This document shows positions 26,229-35,800 of a stretch of 64,000 nucleotides of DNA, piece after piece. The stretch is from Christiangramia aestuarii (GTDB taxonomy: Bacteria; Bacteroidota; Bacteroidia; Flavobacteriales; Flavobacteriaceae). The notes under the pieces were generated by a model, which saw nothing but the letters and a program-made list of their open reading frames with translations, did not search any database and was not told where the DNA came from. Numbering within the stretch: position 1 is the stretch's first letter; each line of letters begins with the position of its first letter. A program made the position numbers and the translations under genes. Where the stretch lies: assembly GCF_009735585.1 (NCBI RefSeq), contig NZ_VJVW01000001.1, forward strand, positions 481,698 to 545,697. Reading direction: 5' to 3'.

Positions 26229-26743
26229 TACTGAATATGTGAATAATATTTATCGAAAATGATCTTGAACCATTCCGTATAAATATGAGGATTTTTTTTC
26301 ATATCCACCTTAAGGTCCTCAAGGGAAACCCATTTCCAGGCGGCAACCTCATCGGGATTTAGATCTGGTTCACCTTCAAAATTCCCAACAAGGATATGAT
26401 CGAATTCATGTTCAGTCAGGCCATTATCAAAAGGTGCTTTATAGATAAAGGAAATCGTATCCTTCAGCTCTGTAGAAAACCCCATTTCTTCCTGAAGCCT
26501 GCGTTTTCCGGCCTCGATATTCGACTCTCCTTCTCTTTGATGACTGCAGCAGGTATTGGTCCACAAGCCCGGTGAGTGATATTTCCCAAAGGCTCTCTGC
26601 TGTATCATCAGCTCATTCTTATCGTTAAAGACGAAAACTGAAAATGCCCTGTGCAGCAAGGCTTTCTCATGCGCTTCGATCTTTTCCATGAGCCCTATCT
26701 GCTCGTCCTTTTCGTTAACTAAAATTACTTTTTCTTCTGCCAT
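26228..26743 (-). CDS. idi: Isopentenyl-diphosphate delta-isomerase, type 1
   Basis: Interconverts IPP and DMAPP for isoprenoids such as menaquinone and carotenoids. The Nudix-like fold shows 'FNDKNELMIQQRAFGKYHSPGLWTNTCCSHQREGE', with catalytic Cys in 'TNTCCSH' and metal-binding His/Glu residues, and 'EMGF' and 'DNGLTEHEFDHILVG' later. 171 residues matches bacterial type 1 enzymes. First gene of the run; its TAA overlaps the queD ATG. ATG start. Confidence 0.94.
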   Translation of the reverse strand: MAEEKVILVNEKDEQIGLMEKIEAHEKALLHRAFSVFVFNDKNELMIQQRAFGKYHSPGLWTNTCCSHQREGESNIEAGKRRLQEEMGFSTELKDTISFIYKAPFDNGLTEHEFDHILVGNFEGEPDLNPDEVAAWKWVSLEDLKVDMKKNPHIYTEWFKIIFDKYYSHIQ

Positions 26744-26811
26744 TTTTTTAATTGAAGCTCAAATGTACAAAATCGGAATTTTTTATCACAGGGAAGCTGA
26801 TTAAGCAATTC

Positions 26812-28419
26812 CTAAAGTTTGAGATTACCGGAATATATATCGCAGTTAATGGAAAGTATGAACTCAGACCTCCTGTTCCTCTCATGCGAGGCTTCTGAAC
26901 AGGGGATACCATTACGGCAATCATTCACCAATTCGGTTTCACCGTAACCCCTGCCGGAGATTCTGGCGACATCTACTCCAGACTGAATTAGGTAATCCCT
27001 GGTCACCTTCACCCTTTGCTGGGATAATTTGAGATTATAAGCATCGTCGGCACGACTGTCGGTATGTGACCGGATGTCTATTAAAAGTTCGGGATATTCT
27101 ATCATGTAAGCCGCAATCTCATCTAGATGGCTTGCCGCTTTAGGTTTGATCTCGGCCTTGTCCAGATCGAAAAGAATCGGGTCCAGATTGAGCATTTTGG
27201 CCAGATCGTCCCCTACCCTGGCCGCGAAGATCTTGTCTCCATTAATGTTCTGAAACTTGATGATATTCTCCTTCCTTTTTACTTCGCTGGCATAAAAGCT
27301 CCAGTTGAAGAATGCTCGCATGGCAGCAATATTCTCGGGTTTATTTCCCGAAAAATCATGCGAAGCCTGGTACATTACCAGCCCGTTCTTCGGATTTCCA
27401 AAGCCTGGACCGTAGATGAGGATTGCACCGGGACCATTGGAAATCTCAGGTACATCTGGCGCGGTGGGATCAATAATGATCTGCCTTGCGCTTTCCCGCC
27501 AGATGTTCGCTTTTTTTGGATAAAAAATCCTTTCAGACCCATTGATAAGCGCCATATCGCTCTTCCCAATATACTGCGCTACGGGATCTGAGGGAAATTG
27601 GTGTGCATAGGGCGGAGAGGCGAACCTATGCTCGTAATAAGGTACCAATCCTGTGGTCCTGGCACCGGCAGTACCAGCCGAAAGGAAATTCAGCTGAATC
27701 AATTCAGCATTTTTAGCTTCAGAAGCAGGACCATATAAATTTTCCAGCTGACTGCCTGCGTGGCAACCGGCCCAGATGGCACCTTTATAATCCCTGTTCC
27801 AGAAATAAAGATTTTTATGGGTCTCGAATTTAGGCTCTGCATGGGGCATCACGAATATATCGTCACAAATATCCAATTCTTCCGGCAGCTTCCAGTTCTG
27901 GGAACTATACCCTCCAAAGGCCGAGGCAGGGATCTCAGCCGCTTTAAAATAAGAAAGGGCGATAATGCCATTCTGTTTATCCAGCGTCCATTTCGGGGCT
28001 ACCGAGAGTTCAGAAAAAACAGGCAAGGCGGTATCCTCGTCCAGATAAGAACCAACCACGCCCTTGGTTTCCCAGGAAGAAATCACTTGTTTAACTTCAT
28101 CGGTAAGATAGGAAACCGGGACTACAAAAGAGCTGGACCTAAAGGTCTCATCTTCGAGTTTAAAATCTATTCCATCCTTCCTCTTATTAGGTTCTATCAC
28201 CCATTTTATTTCTACAGGATATTCCGTTAGCAGTTCATAGATAAGTCCGTAGGGTTTAAGCGCATTCCCATGGGTCTGCGGGACAAGACCCATATTTATG
28301 GCATAACTGCCTTTGGCCAGCACTTCGGTCTTATTCTGTGAACTCGCGGAAAAATTAAAAAACAAGATCAACGCAATTAAAATTGCGACCAGGTTTCGGT
28401 TTTGTAGAGAAAAACCCAT
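26812..28419 (-). CDS. Exported protein with GATase-like N-terminal domain and OmpA C-terminal domain
   Basis: 535 residues with a signal peptide (about 1-28). Residues ~30-390 form an uncharacterised domain that I recall from very large Bacteroidetes surface proteins ('SYAINMGLVPQTHGNALKPYGLIYELL', 'PKWTLDKQNGIIA', 'DICDDIFVMPHAEP'). It contains 'GAIWAGCHAGSQLENL' (Cys219), which looks like a class I amidotransferase nucleophile elbow, and a later 'YQASHDFSG..PENIAAMRAFFNW'. The C-terminal ~120 residues are an OmpA peptidoglycan-binding domain ('LFDLDKAEIKP', 'DIRSHTDSRADDAYN', 'LSQQRVKVTRDYL', 'GRGYGE'). It is probably held at the outer membrane/peptidoglycan. No enzymatic role is shown. 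Monocistronic. Confidence 0.75.
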   Translation of the reverse strand: MGFSLQNRNLVAILIALILFFNFSASSQNKTEVLAKGSYAINMGLVPQTHGNALKPYGLIYELLTEYPVEIKWVIEPNKRKDGIDFKLEDETFRSSSFVVPVSYLTDEVKQVISSWETKGVVGSYLDEDTALPVFSELSVAPKWTLDKQNGIIALSYFKAAEIPASAFGGYSSQNWKLPEELDICDDIFVMPHAEPKFETHKNLYFWNRDYKGAIWAGCHAGSQLENLYGPASEAKNAELIQLNFLSAGTAGARTTGLVPYYEHRFASPPYAHQFPSDPVAQYIGKSDMALINGSERIFYPKKANIWRESARQIIIDPTAPDVPEISNGPGAILIYGPGFGNPKNGLVMYQASHDFSGNKPENIAAMRAFFNWSFYASEVKRKENIIKFQNINGDKIFAARVGDDLAKMLNLDPILFDLDKAEIKPKAASHLDEIAAYMIEYPELLIDIRSHTDSRADDAYNLKLSQQRVKVTRDYLIQSGVDVARISGRGYGETELVNDCRNGIPCSEASHERNRRSEFILSINCDIYSGNLKL

Positions 28420-28570
28420 GATCTTTAGTGAAGTAGTTTATATAAAGGTCGCATAAAAAGTCGGAAACCCCAATTATTTCTTGGGCTGGATGCAATATTC
28501 AAAACCACGGCAAAAGAATTACCGTAGATATAAATGCAAATGATCGGAAGATTATTGCTATGAAAAACAG

Positions 28571-28606
28571 GATGGGGTGCGACAGCATCCCATCTTTTTA
28601 TTTTTT
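28571..28606 (+). terminator. Orphan plus-strand terminator in a divergent intergenic region
   Basis: A 10-bp stem GATGGGGTGC / GCATCCCATC (one G-U) with GACA loop, then T5AT6. It points in the plus direction but no plus-strand gene lies upstream before the divergent OmpA-tailed gene. It may end a small RNA starting within 28420-28560. Confidence 0.7.
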
Positions 28607-28675
28607 CGGAAATATTCAGCCGTAAATTATCTCTAAAGCCTTCAAATCCATTTAGAAAAATCCTGAAAATAATAG

Positions 28676-28683
28676 TATTTTTG
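28676..28683 (+). promoter_or_regulatory. Bacteroidetes -7 box upstream of prfC
   Basis: Exact TAnnTTTG match (TATTTTTG) 20 bases before the prfC ATG. The -33 region has no clear TTG. Confidence 0.5.
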
Positions 28684-28703
28684 CCGCTCCAATAGCAAGA
28701 GGA

Positions 28704-30293
28704 ATGAAGCATTATCAGAAAGAGATCAACAAGAGAAGAACCTTTGGAATTATTTCCCACCCTGATGCGGGTAAAACCACCCTTACAGAAAAGCTACTGC
28801 TTTTTGGTGGGGCAATTCAGGAAGCCGGTGCCGTAAAATCCAACAAGATCAAAAAGGGTGCTACCAGTGACTTTATGGAGATTGAGCGCCAGAGAGGTAT
28901 CTCTGTTGCGACTTCTGTACTTGCTTTTGAATATAAAGATATTAAGATCAATATCCTGGATACTCCGGGACACAAGGATTTCGCTGAAGATACTTTTAGA
29001 ACCCTAACCGCCGTAGACTCGGTGATCGTGGTGATAGATGTTGCCAAGGGTGTCGAGGAACAAACCGAGAAACTTGTTGAAGTTTGCCGGATGCGTAACA
29101 TCCCTATGATCGTTTTCATTAACAAACTTGACCGGGAAGGTAAAGATGCCTTTGAGTTGCTGGATGAGATCGAACAAAAACTGAACCTTACCGTAACCCC
29201 TTTGAGTTTCCCTATTGGAATGGGCTATGACTTTAAGGGTATCTATAATATTTGGGAAAAGAACGTAAACCTTTTTACCGGCGATCCGAGGAAGGATATC
29301 GAAGAAACCGTTGAAATCAGCGACCTGCAGTCTGAAGAACTGAACCAGTTGATAGGCGACAATGCGGCAGATACTTTAAGGGAAGAACTGGAGCTTGCCC
29401 AGGGTGTATATCCTGAATTCGACCGTGATGCCTACCTGCAGGGAAGATTACAGCCTGTATTCTTTGGATCTGCCCTTAACAATTTTGGGGTTAGAGAATT
29501 GCTGGATTGTTTTATCAATATCGCGCCTCCACCAAGGCCCAAGGAAAGTGACACAAGAGTTGTAAAGCCGGAAGAAAAAGATTTCACCGGGTTCGTATTC
29601 AAGATCCACGCAAATATGGATCCCAAGCACCGTGACAGGCTGGCCTTTATAAAAATAGTTTCCGGAAAGTTCGAAAGAAATAAGAATTACCTTCACGTAA
29701 GGAATAACAAAAACATGAAGTTCTCCTCTCCTAACGCTTTCTTTGCAGAAAAGAAAGAGATCGTGGATGTTTCCTATCCGGGGGATATCGTAGGTCTTCA
29801 TGATACCGGGAACTTCAAAATTGGCGATACACTTACTGAAGGGGAAACGCTGATGTATCGCGGAATCCCGAGCTTTTCACCAGAACACTTCAGGTATATC
29901 AACAATGCAGATCCTATGAAATCCAAACAACTGGAAAAGGGTATCGACCAGCTGATGGATGAAGGTGTTGCCCAGCTTTTCGTACTGGAAATGAACGGTA
30001 GAAAGGTGATAGGAACAGTTGGAGCGCTTCAGTTCGAGGTGATCCAATACAGGCTGGAACACGAATACGGCGCGAAATGTACTTATGAGAACCTGAACGT
30101 ACATAAAGCGACCTGGGTAGAAGCCGAAGACGAGAAAAGTGAGGAATTCAAGGACTTTAAGAGGGTAAAATCCAAATACCTGGCCAAAGATAAATCTGGA
30201 CAGCTGGTATTCCTGGCAGATTCCCAATTCTCGCTACAGATGACCCAGCAGAAATATCCGTCGATCAAATTCCATTTTACTTCAGAGTTTTAA
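28704..30293 (+). CDS. prfC: Peptide chain release factor 3
   Basis: Translational GTPase that recycles RF1/RF2 from the ribosome after peptide release. The G1 motif is 'ISHPDAGKTTLTEKLL' (not the GHVDHGK of EF-Tu), G2 lies in 'RQRGISVATSVL', G3 in 'LDTPGHKDFAEDTF', and G4 'FINKLDREG'. The RF3-specific C-terminal region ends 'FLADSQFSLQMTQQKYPSIKFHFTSEF'. 529 residues matches RF3, not EF-G. Monocistronic, with its own promoter box. ATG start. Confidence 0.96.
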   Translation: MKHYQKEINKRRTFGIISHPDAGKTTLTEKLLLFGGAIQEAGAVKSNKIKKGATSDFMEIERQRGISVATSVLAFEYKDIKINILDTPGHKDFAEDTFRTLTAVDSVIVVIDVAKGVEEQTEKLVEVCRMRNIPMIVFINKLDREGKDAFELLDEIEQKLNLTVTPLSFPIGMGYDFKGIYNIWEKNVNLFTGDPRKDIEETVEISDLQSEELNQLIGDNAADTLREELELAQGVYPEFDRDAYLQGRLQPVFFGSALNNFGVRELLDCFINIAPPPRPKESDTRVVKPEEKDFTGFVFKIHANMDPKHRDRLAFIKIVSGKFERNKNYLHVRNNKNMKFSSPNAFFAEKKEIVDVSYPGDIVGLHDTGNFKIGDTLTEGETLMYRGIPSFSPEHFRYINNADPMKSKQLEKGIDQLMDEGVAQLFVLEMNGRKVIGTVGALQFEVIQYRLEHEYGAKCTYENLNVHKATWVEAEDEKSEEFKDFKRVKSKYLAKDKSGQLVFLADSQFSLQMTQQKYPSIKFHFTSEF

Positions 30294-30381
30294 AATTTTG
30301 TGACTATACGCGTCATGCTGAACTTGTTTCAGCATCTCATAATGGCTCTGGAACAATTGCAGGGTGACGAAATTTTAAAAG
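30294..30381. repeat. Dispersed palindromic repeat-like element
   Basis: Right after prfC, an inner dyad ATGCTGAA / TTCAGCAT (30315-30335) sits within weaker outer arms (AAATTTTGTGAC near 30295 and GTGACGAAATTTTA at 30364-30377). Sequences of the type 'GTCATGCTGAACTTGTTTCAGCAT' are, from memory, widespread intergenic repeats in Flavobacteriia. It may also act as a weak terminator. Confidence 0.55.
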
Positions 30382-30441
30382 TCAATTTTATTCGATAGAT
30401 ACCCCCACAAATTTTACTATTTTCGGGGACAAAGTTTTTCT

Positions 30442-31812
30442 ATGTCCCAAATCGATCATTTTATAGCAGAATTCGCTTCTGCCGTATGGGGAATCCCCCT
30501 AGTAGTCCTGCTTATTGGAGGCGGAATTTACCTCCTGATCTATTCAAGGTTCATCCCTTTCAGGTATCTTGGCCATTCTATAGAGGTACTGCGAGGAAAA
30601 TATAACAATCCTGATGATCCGGGAGACATCAACCATTTCCAGGCACTATCTACCGCCCTATCCTCGACGGTAGGAATGGGTAATATTGCCGGAGTAGCCG
30701 TAGCCATCGCCGTAGGCGGACCCGGCGCGATCTTCTGGCTATGGATAAGCGCTATTGTTGGTATGGCAACAAAATTCTTTACCAACAGCCTCGCGGTTAT
30801 GTACCGTGGTAAGGATACTGATGGAAAGATACAGGGTGGAGTAATGTATTTTATCGTGGAAGGCCTTGGCAAAAAATGGAAGCCATTAGCTGTATTTTTC
30901 GCGCTGGCGGGACTGGTTGGAGCCTTACCGGTATTCAACGTGAACCAGCTCACGCAGGCGATCAATTATATACTTCTGGAACCAAACGATATTCAAACAG
31001 GTTTCACCTCCAACCTTATCATTGGTATAGGCCTAACGCTTATCACCACTGTGGTGATCATTGGAGGCCTGGACCGCATTAGTAAGACCGTGTCCAAACT
31101 GGTACCGGCTATGGTCGCCCTTTATTTTATTTCGGTACTGGCCATCCTGTTCGTGAATTACGAGGTAGTTTTAAAATATTTCGGAATGATCTTCACAGAT
31201 GCTTTCGCCGCGAACAATTACAAGGGAGATCCTTTACTAGGTGGGATCCTGGGAGGATTGATCTTATTGGGAATTAGAAGAGGTGCCTTTTCAAACGAAG
31301 CCGGGATTGGAACGGCCACCATGGCCCACGGAGCCAGTAAAACTTCTGAACCTATCAGGGAAGGACTTATCGCGATGTTAGGGCCTGCCATAGATACATT
31401 GGTAGTGTGCACCTTAACGGCCATGGCAATTCTGGTAACCGGAGTTTGGCAAAGTACAGATGTGAATGGTGTAAGCCTTACCGCCGCCGCTTTCGACCAG
31501 GCGATACCTTATGTTGGGAATTACCTGTTATTATTATGTATCCTGGCCTTCAGTATATCTTCGCTCTTTTCGTACTCTTACTACGGTACGAAATGTCTTT
31601 CTTTCCTGATGGGCGCCAAGAACAAAAAATATTACAACTGGATATATATTCTTAGTATTATTCTGGGTGCGACTACCTCGTTAAGCTTTATTCTGAACCT
31701 TATTGACGGATTCTTTGCCTTAATGGCTATCCCCACGATGATCTCGACTCTAATCCTTGCTCCAAGAGTAATGAAAGCCGCGAAGATCTATTTCGCAAAA
31801 TATACTTCTTGA
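30442..31812 (+). CDS. Sodium/alanine symporter (AGCS family)
   Basis: 456 residues with about ten membrane helices. The AGCS signatures are visible: 'SRFIPFRYLGHSIEVLRGKY', 'NHFQALSTALSSTVGMGNIAGVAVAIAVGGPGAIFWLW' and 'RGAFSNEAGIGTATMAHGASKTSEPIREGLIAMLGPAIDTLVVCTLTA'. It imports alanine or glycine with Na+ across the inner membrane. A paralogue with a long periplasmic N-terminus is encoded at 51511-53595. The gene stands alone between two dispersed repeats. ATG start. Confidence 0.93.
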   Translation: MSQIDHFIAEFASAVWGIPLVVLLIGGGIYLLIYSRFIPFRYLGHSIEVLRGKYNNPDDPGDINHFQALSTALSSTVGMGNIAGVAVAIAVGGPGAIFWLWISAIVGMATKFFTNSLAVMYRGKDTDGKIQGGVMYFIVEGLGKKWKPLAVFFALAGLVGALPVFNVNQLTQAINYILLEPNDIQTGFTSNLIIGIGLTLITTVVIIGGLDRISKTVSKLVPAMVALYFISVLAILFVNYEVVLKYFGMIFTDAFAANNYKGDPLLGGILGGLILLGIRRGAFSNEAGIGTATMAHGASKTSEPIREGLIAMLGPAIDTLVVCTLTAMAILVTGVWQSTDVNGVSLTAAAFDQAIPYVGNYLLLLCILAFSISSLFSYSYYGTKCLSFLMGAKNKKYYNWIYILSIILGATTSLSFILNLIDGFFALMAIPTMISTLILAPRVMKAAKIYFAKYTS

Positions 31813-31851
31813 GAAGTGCAAAATGGAAAGTGAAAAGATTGATTTTAATGA

Positions 31852-31938
31852 AAAAAAGAGATTTCTCAGTCGCTTTTCTCCTTCGAAATGACTTCGTATA
31901 GAAAAAGTCATTTCGAGCGAAGCGAGAAATCTCTTTTT
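31852..31938. repeat. Dispersed inverted repeat 'gagatttctc / gagaaatctc'
   Basis: Imperfect inverted repeat with arms AAAAAGAGATTTCTC... and ...GAGAAATCTCTTTTT, and an inner dyad GAAATGACT / AGTCATTTC. The core 'GTCATTTCGAGCGAAGCGAGAAATCTC' type is, from memory, a very common intergenic repeat in Bacteroidetes genomes. It may terminate the symporter transcript. Confidence 0.7.
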
Positions 31939-31982
31939 AGTTGATAAGTCTATATTTGACAGCCTACTAACTGCCTACTCAA

Positions 31983-32303
31983 TTAAGCCTGTCCTGTAGG
32001 TCCAAAATTCAATGGTAGCGGAGCCTTATCGTAATCTCTGATCTCTCCATGGGCCTGCTCGAACTTATTGATGTTATCACCAAGTGCCTTCAGCAGTCTT
32101 TTAGCATGCTGCGGAGTAAGAATGATCCTGGACTTCACCTTGCTTTTAGGCCTTCCCGGCATGATATTCACAAAATCTACCACGAATTCTGAAACAGAAT
32201 GGTTAATTATGGCAAGGTTGGAATAGGTACCCTCGGCTACCGCTTCATCCAGTTCTATATTGATCTTTCCCTTCTGGTTCTTATTCTTTTTATCGTCTTC
32301 CAT
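31983..32303 (-). CDS. DUF3467 protein
   Basis: A 106-residue soluble protein of the DUF3467 family: 'KINIELDEAVAEGTYSNLAIINHSVSEFVVDFVNIMPGRPKSKVKSRIILTPQHAKRLLKALGDNINKFEQAHGEI'. The pattern 'GxYSNLAxIxHSxxEFxxDF' and 'RIxxxPxHAKRLLxALxxNIxxYE' defines it. Family members are often encoded close to rpoC in Bacteroidetes, as here, but the function is unknown. The proline/glycine-rich tail is normal. It follows the DinB-like gene by 33 bases on the same strand. Confidence 0.85.
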   Translation of the reverse strand: MEDDKKNKNQKGKINIELDEAVAEGTYSNLAIINHSVSEFVVDFVNIMPGRPKSKVKSRIILTPQHAKRLLKALGDNINKFEQAHGEIRDYDKAPLPLNFGPTGQA

Positions 32304-32336
32304 GTTTTAAATTTTATTCAATTTAAGATTCTAATA

Positions 32337-32792
32337 TTATTTTTTCAGTTTATAATAGACAAAATCTGAAACTACCGGGTCAATTCCCTGTTTTCTGAAT
32401 TCTGTCGCGATCTGTCCGCGGTGATAGGTGGAATGGTTCACCATGTGAAAGATTATGTCTTTTACAGTATTCTGAAAGCTTTCTCCCTTAGTATTCCTGT
32501 ATTCCACGATCCTGTCCATATCTTCGGTTTTCAGAAGATGCAGGCTTTCTTGGTAGTTCTCCTCTTCTATGGTTTCCAGGTGGTTTATTTCATGAACTTC
32601 CCAGACCTTTAGATTATCGCTGTTCCCCTTCAGGCGTTCATTCCAGATCTTCTGGGCATTCAGGGTATGAGATAAAAGTTCCACGGCTCGGTCTGGGACT
32701 ATAAAATGCAGGTCTCCATCTCGAAACTTTTTGATGATCTCGAGGTTGTAATAATGCGAATATTCGAGTAATTCCTTAAAATAATCCTTCAT
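32337..32792 (-). CDS. DinB/YfiT-like four-helix metalloprotein
   Basis: 151 residues in the DinB-like (DUF664-like) four-helix bundle layout. Likely metal histidines are in 'LLSHTLNAQKIW' (about residue 42), and 'FHMVNHSTYHRGQIATEFRKQG' near residues 117-131. Family members bind a divalent metal; some are bacillithiol or other thiol transferases, and most are uncharacterised. It starts downstream of the rpoC terminator, so it is separate from that operon. ATG start. Confidence 0.82.
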   Translation of the reverse strand: MKDYFKELLEYSHYYNLEIIKKFRDGDLHFIVPDRAVELLSHTLNAQKIWNERLKGNSDNLKVWEVHEINHLETIEEENYQESLHLLKTEDMDRIVEYRNTKGESFQNTVKDIIFHMVNHSTYHRGQIATEFRKQGIDPVVSDFVYYKLKK

Positions 32793-32814
32793 ATCTCAAA
32801 TATCGTTATAAATA

Positions 32815-32846
32815 AAAAAGGCCCCGCGGTGAGCGGAGCCTTTTTT
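32815..32846 (-). terminator. Terminator of the rpoBC operon
   Basis: Stem AAAAAGGC(CCCGC) / GCGGAGCCTTTTTT with loop GGTGA, 18 bases after the rpoC stop; T tract present on the minus strand. Confidence 0.85.
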
Positions 32847-32863
32847 CTTATTATTAACAGGAA

Positions 32864-35800
32864 TTAGTTATAATTAACTTCCTGCTTTCTCTCAAGCATT
32901 TCGTCGAATTCCTCTTTGGAACCAACAATAATGCTATCATATTTTCTCATACCTGTACCTGCAGGAATTCTATGTCCTACAATTACATTTTCCTTCAATC
33001 CTTCTAGTTCATCGATCTTACCGCTTACTGCAGCTTCGTTCAATACCTTGGTTGTTTCCTGGAAGGAAGCAGCCGAGATAAATGACTTGGTCTGAAGGGA
33101 GGCTCTGGTAATACCCTGAAGTACCGGATTCGCTGTTGCGGTGATCACGTCTCTTGCAGTTGCAAGATTCTTGTCTTCTCTTCTAAGAATAGAGTTCTCA
33201 TCTCTAAGGTCTCTTGGTGAAATGATCTGTCCAGGTTTCAACTTTTCAGAATCACCCGCATCTTCGATAACTTTCATTCCAAACAACTTGTTGTTCTCAT
33301 CGATGAAATCATCTTTATGAACAAGCTGGTTTTCCAGGAAGATAGTATCACCCGGATCTACGATTCTTACTTTACGCATCATCTGTCTTACCACAACCTC
33401 GAAGTGCTTATCGTTGATCTTCACACCCTGTAAACGGTATACTTCCTGAACTTCGTTCACAAGATACTGCTGTACAGCGTTTGGCCCTTTAATGTTAAGG
33501 ATATCTTCCGGAGTGATAGAACCATCAGATAATGGCATACCAGCCCTTACATAGTCATTCTCCTGAACAAGGATCTGATTAGAAAGTTTCACTAGATACT
33601 TCTTAACCTCTCCAAGTTTAGACTCTACGATGATCTCACGGTTACCACGCTTGATCTTTCCGAAAGATACAACACCATCGATCTCAGATACAACCGCAGG
33701 GTTAGATGGGTTACGCGCTTCGAAAAGCTCGGTTACCCTTGGAAGACCACCCGTAATATCCCCTGCTTTAGAAGATTTACGTGGAATCTTAACCAGAATC
33801 TTACCAACTCCGATCTTCTCTTCGTTGTCTACCATAAGGTGAGCTCCAACCGGAAGGTTATAAGAACGAATTACTTCGTCTTTCTTACCTAAAATATGAA
33901 GCGTTGGGATCAGTTTCTTGTTACGGGATTCAGAAATTACTTTTTCCTGGAATCCTGTCTGCTCATCGATCTCAACCTGATAAGTAACACCTTGCTCAAC
34001 GTTCTCGTACTTGATCTTACCGGCGAATTCAGAAATAATCACACCGTTATATGGATCCCAAGTACAGATAACGTCTCCTTTAGATACAGTAGCTCCATCA
34101 TTGATGTTGATCTGAGCACCGTAAGGAATGTTATTGTTACTTAATACAACTCCTGTCTTTTTATCTTTTATCTTCAGTTCAGCAGTACGAGAAATCACGA
34201 TGTCTGCAGTTCCACCATCAGGGGCCTCACCTTTAACAACTTTAAGATCTTCGATCTCTGCGATACCGTCAAACTTAGCTTCAAGTTTGTTATCCTCAGA
34301 AATGTTACCTGCAATACCACCCACGTGGAAGGTACGTAGTGTAAGCTGAGTACCTGGCTCTCCAATAGACTGTGCAGCAACAACACCAACAGCTTCACCT
34401 GTTTGTACGATCTTGTTAGTTGCAAGGTTTCTACCGTAACACTTGATACAGATACCTTTCTTCGCTTCACAGGTAAGTGGTGAACGTACTTCAACACTCT
34501 CGATTGGCGCAGCTTCAATCTTGGCAACGATCTCTTCAGTTATTTCTTCATTCGCACCAACAATCAATTCATCTGTTGATGGATTTACCACATCATTAAG
34601 GGAAATACGTCCAAGGATTCTTTCTCCTAATGATTCTACGATCTCTTCATTCTTCTTAAGAGGTCTAACTTCTACTCCTCTAAGCGTTCCACAGTCATCC
34701 TCATTAACGATCACATCCTGGGAAACATCTACCAGACGACGGGTTAGGTAACCAGCATCGGCCGTTTTAAGTGCGGTATCGGCAAGACCTTTACGAGCAC
34801 CGTGAGTAGAAATAAAGTATTCAAGAATCGAAAGACCTTCCTTAAAGTTAGAAAGAATCGGGTTTTCGATAATTTCACCTCCACCAGAGTTAGATTTCTT
34901 CGGCTTGGCCATAAGACCACGCATACCGGTAAGCTGACGGATCTGCTCTTTCGAACCACGCGCACCAGAATCAAGCATCATATATACCGAGTTGAATCCT
35001 TGCTTGTCTTCGCGAATTCGCTTCATAGCCAATTCAGTAAGACCTGCGTTAGTTGAAGTCCAGATGTCAATTACCTGGTTATAACGTTCGTTATTGGTAA
35101 TAAGACCCATGTTATAGTTACCAATGATACCCTCAACCTGCTCGTTAGCTTCATCGATCATAGATTGTTTCTCTTCAGGGATAATAATATCACCTAAGCT
35201 GAAAGAAAGTCCTCCACGGAATGCGAAACCGTAACCAAGCTCCTTGATCTGGTCAAGGAATTCAGAAGTTTCTGGTACACTTGTAATTTTAAGGATCTTA
35301 CCAATGATCTCACGAAGTGATTTCTTGGTTAATACCTCATTGATATAACCTGCTTTTTCTGGTACAGCCTCGTTGAAAAGCACTCTACCAACAGTAGTAT
35401 CGATGATCTGGTATACTAATTCACCTTCTTCGTTATAATCTTTAGTTCTAATCTTGATACCTGCGTTAAGGTCTACTCTCTTCTGGTTGTAAGCGATTAC
35501 AAGCTCTTCCGCAGAATAGAAAGTAAGTCCTTCTCCTCTTACAGGCTCTTCATCAGTAGATTTTTTGTGCTTGGTCATATAGTAAAGACCAAGAACCATA
35601 TCCTGAGATGGTACTGTAATTGGAGAACCGTTCGCAGGGTTCAAAATGTTATGAGAAGCAAGCATTAATAACTGCGCTTCCAAAATAGCTTCTGGCCCAA
35701 GTGGTAAGTGAACCGCCATCTGGTCACCATCGAAATCGGCGTTGAATGCGGTACATGCCAGTGGGTGAAGCTGAATTGCCTTACCTTCAATAAGTTTAGG

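Larger units (their letters stand above)
28420..28703. other. Divergent intergenic region with candidate small RNA
   Basis: 284 bases between the OmpA-tailed gene and prfC. It holds a short stem CCCAA / TTGGG at 28468-28485, a weak ACGG / CCGT pair at 28507-28525, the strong plus-strand terminator at 28571-28606 and the prfC promoter box at 28676-28683. No convincing coding frame; a 336-base minus-strand frame crosses into prfC and is rejected. Confidence 0.45.

Noticed and set aside
25800-26234. Open frame of 144 codons on the plus strand
   Set aside because: Antisense to queD, whose identity is firm.
27127-28230. Two open frames of about 155 codons on the plus strand
   Set aside because: Both lie antisense to the OmpA-tailed protein and lack recognisable domains.
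28425-28760. Open frame of 111 codons on the minus strand
   Set aside because: It overlaps the prfC start and promoter, starts inside prfC on the other strand, and has no family features; treated as a shadow.
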